NCBI GenBank assembly: GCA_021739805.1
Contig: JAIPBB010000124.1
Span: 1-14,135 of the forward strand
Origin: Saprospiraceae bacterium
GTDB taxonomy: Bacteria; Bacteroidota; Bacteroidia; Bacteroidales; JAIPBB01
Direction: 5' to 3'
Length of the DNA stretch: 14,135 bases
Of the stretch, positions 12,503 to 14,135 are shown piece after piece; positions within the stretch are counted from its first letter, which is position 1, and each line of letters starts with the position of its first letter. The position numbers and the translations under genes are program-made. The notes under the pieces are model-generated. The model was not told the DNA's origin, searched no databases, and saw only the letters and a list, made by a program, of their open reading frames with translations.

Positions 12503-14135
12503 ATGAAAATAATAATACCATTTCTGAAATCGATAATAGTCGAAGCATCTATTATTTTCATTTTTCTATTTTTACTTAACAATTTCATTGGCTATACCGA
12601 TAAAACAATTAAAGCAGATGCTATTGGTTACTACGACTATTTACCTTCAATTTTTATTTATCACGATTTCATAAGAAAAGATATTCCAATATCTGAAGAT
12701 TCAAGCTTTTATGAACGTATAAATATTCCTGAAGTATTTGTAAATTTTAATGACTATAAAATTAATAAATATCCTTGTGGAACAGCATTACTCCAACTTC
12801 CTTTTTTCACCTATACATATTTAACAACTGACTTTGAAGAAGATAAAATCAGTGGATATGAACAACCTTTCCAAAGAACAGTGTTTTATGCAACAATTTT
12901 CTATTTATTTCTTAGTCTTTTTTTCTTTAAAAAAACACTTGAGCTATTTGAGATAAAAAGACATAATATAATATTAGCTCAATTATTTTTAGTACTTGCT
13001 ACTGGAGTTACAACCTATGCTAATTTTGATGCCGGATTTAGTCACATATATTCATTATTTGCAATTACTGCTTTCATTTATTTCACTAAATCATATTTTA
13101 AGGAAAGAAATATAAATCACTTTGTTTTAGCATGTCTATTTTTAGGATTGGTAATAATTCTTCGTCAAATAAATTTTCTGATTATCTTTTTTATTCCTTT
13201 TTTGGCAAATTCAACAAATAATCTTAGATGCGGGTTTATCCATCTTTTTAGAAATCCTGCAAAGTTGATGACAGGAATATTTTTAATATTAGGATTGCTT
13301 TTCATTCAATCTTTACTTTGGTATTTACAAGTAGGACATTTTCTGGTTTATTCATACCAGGGAGAAAAATTCAATTTTCTGAATCCGGAAATCATCAATA
13401 TTTTGTTTAGTTACAGAAAAGGACTCTTTGTTTATACTCCAATATTATTTATTTGCCTGATTTCTATATTGTGGTTGGCAATAAAAGGAAAATACTATTT
13501 GGCGATTACATGGCTTTTGTTTTTTATTCTCATTACCTATATTTTCTCGTCGTGGCATGTCTGGTTTTATGGCTGTAGTTTTGGAATGAGAGTATATGTT
13601 GATTTTTATGCTATATTTTTCATTCCTTTTACATTAATGCTAAACGGAATAAAATTGCCATTTAAACTAATCATTATTTGCATCTCATTTTTGACAATCC
13701 CTGTAAATATCATTCAAACCTATCAATACAAAGAGTATATTCTGCATTGGATTAATATGGATAAAGATATGTACTGGAAAATCTTTTTGAAAACAGATGA
13801 TAGGTATAAAGGGGTTGTTTGGAAGAAGCATATTATTGCTGATGATGATAATATTATTGATACAAAGTTTATTGGCAACATCAATATTCCAAAAGGAACT
13901 GATTCATTAATTTGGAAATTAAGTAGTGATTCAATAATTGGTTTTGATAAGGTAGGTGCAATTCAGGTGTTAATAGATAATGACTTTCAAGAAAAAAATG
14001 AATCAGAAGTGATTTTATGTATTAAAGAAAAAACAAAAGAAGTTTCCTATTGGTGTTCAACTCTTTTGATTCACTTTGCAGAAAACGATTTTGATGAATG
14101 GCAAACAGGATTATATAATTTTGATTTCAATCTTC
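12503..14135 (+). CDS. Multi-pass membrane protein, GT-C glycosyltransferase-like (3' end outside window)
   Basis: An uninterrupted frame of 544 codons runs from the ATG at 12503 to the window edge. Many hydrophobic segments alternate with short charged loops, starting with a membrane anchor at about 9-29. The first outer loop has KADAIGYYDYLPSIFIYHD (37-55), with an acidic residue at the place where GT-C enzymes carry their catalytic Asp. Later come SYQGEKFNFLNPE, SYRKGLFVYTPILF and SSWHVWFYGCSFGMR, a set typical of large Bacteroidota membrane proteins annotated as glycosyltransferase family 39-like or hypothetical. After the last hydrophobic segments, a soluble beta-rich C-terminal domain begins and is cut off. 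The likely role is transfer of a sugar from a lipid carrier outside the inner membrane. Substrate is unknown, and membrane transporter alternatives cannot be excluded. Confidence 0.75.
   Translation, partial: MKIIIPFLKSIIVEASIIFIFLFLLNNFIGYTDKTIKADAIGYYDYLPSIFIYHDFIRKDIPISEDSSFYERINIPEVFVNFNDYKINKYPCGTALLQLPFFTYTYLTTDFEEDKISGYEQPFQRTVFYATIFYLFLSLFFFKKTLELFEIKRHNIILAQLFLVLATGVTTYANFDAGFSHIYSLFAITAFIYFTKSYFKERNINHFVLACLFLGLVIILRQINFLIIFFIPFLANSTNNLRCGFIHLFRNPAKLMTGIFLILGLLFIQSLLWYLQVGHFLVYSYQGEKFNFLNPEIINILFSYRKGLFVYTPILFICLISILWLAIKGKYYLAITWLLFFILITYIFSSWHVWFYGCSFGMRVYVDFYAIFFIPFTLMLNGIKLPFKLIIICISFLTIPVNIIQTYQYKEYILHWINMDKDMYWKIFLKTDDRYKGVVWKKHIIADDDNIIDTKFIGNINIPKGTDSLIWKLSSDSIIGFDKVGAIQVLIDNDFQEKNESEVILCIKEKTKEVSYWCSTLLIHFAENDFDEWQTGLYNFDFNL

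Overview
The window is AT-rich and reads as the chromosome of a member of the Bacteroidota, probably an anaerobic Bacteroidales or Marinilabiliales-like lineage. This rests on several signs: promoters of the TTTG-N19-TAnnTTTG type (clearest upstream of rsgA), A-rich start-codon contexts without strong Shine-Dalgarno sequences, a LiaI/LiaF-like membrane protein pair, an exported carboxypeptidase-regulatory-like beta-sandwich protein, and a remnant of a four-helix-bundle (S23-type) gene inside an operon. No rRNA, tRNA, CRISPR array or intact insertion sequence was seen.

Bases 1-5511 are the distal part of a respiratory-type operon on the + strand. It encodes NuoB-, NuoC- and NuoD-like subunits, then a large iron-sulfur/FAD NAD(P)H oxidoreductase (ferredoxin module fused to a GltD-like module), then a dihydroorotate-dehydrogenase-like FMN barrel. 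The NuoD-like protein has neither the full nickel ligands of a [NiFe] hydrogenase nor the quinone-site His/Tyr of complex I, so the set looks like an energy-converting-hydrogenase-related (Ehr) complex. Its membrane subunits would lie upstream of the window. The last two genes together contain the parts of a dihydropyrimidine dehydrogenase (PreT/PreA). Between nuoD and the oxidoreductase sits a truncated four-helix-bundle gene bracketed by 7-base periodic repeats.

Bases 5600-7855 hold a two-gene LiaI/LiaF-like membrane operon and, on the opposite strand, an alpha/beta hydrolase. The convergent ends are separated by a 152-base imperfect palindrome. A divergent promoter region follows, then rsgA, the ribosome-assembly GTPase (7951-9015).

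Bases 9016-11234 are a mosaic accessory interval between rsgA and a YhiN/HI0933-type flavoprotein gene. It contains half a copy of the palindromic repeat, paired AGTGC hairpins, a degenerate second copy of the rsgA 3' end, a gene for an exported beta-sandwich protein with a C-terminal zinc ribbon, a 104-base duplicate of the flavoprotein gene's 5' end, and an intact dinD gene whose stop codon overlaps the flavoprotein start. The arrangement looks like two alternative rsgA-to-flavoprotein intervals stacked in series, with dinD arriving by an insertion-with-long-target-duplication type event.

Bases 12503-14135 encode a large multi-pass membrane protein that resembles bacterial GT-C glycosyltransferases and runs off the end of the window.
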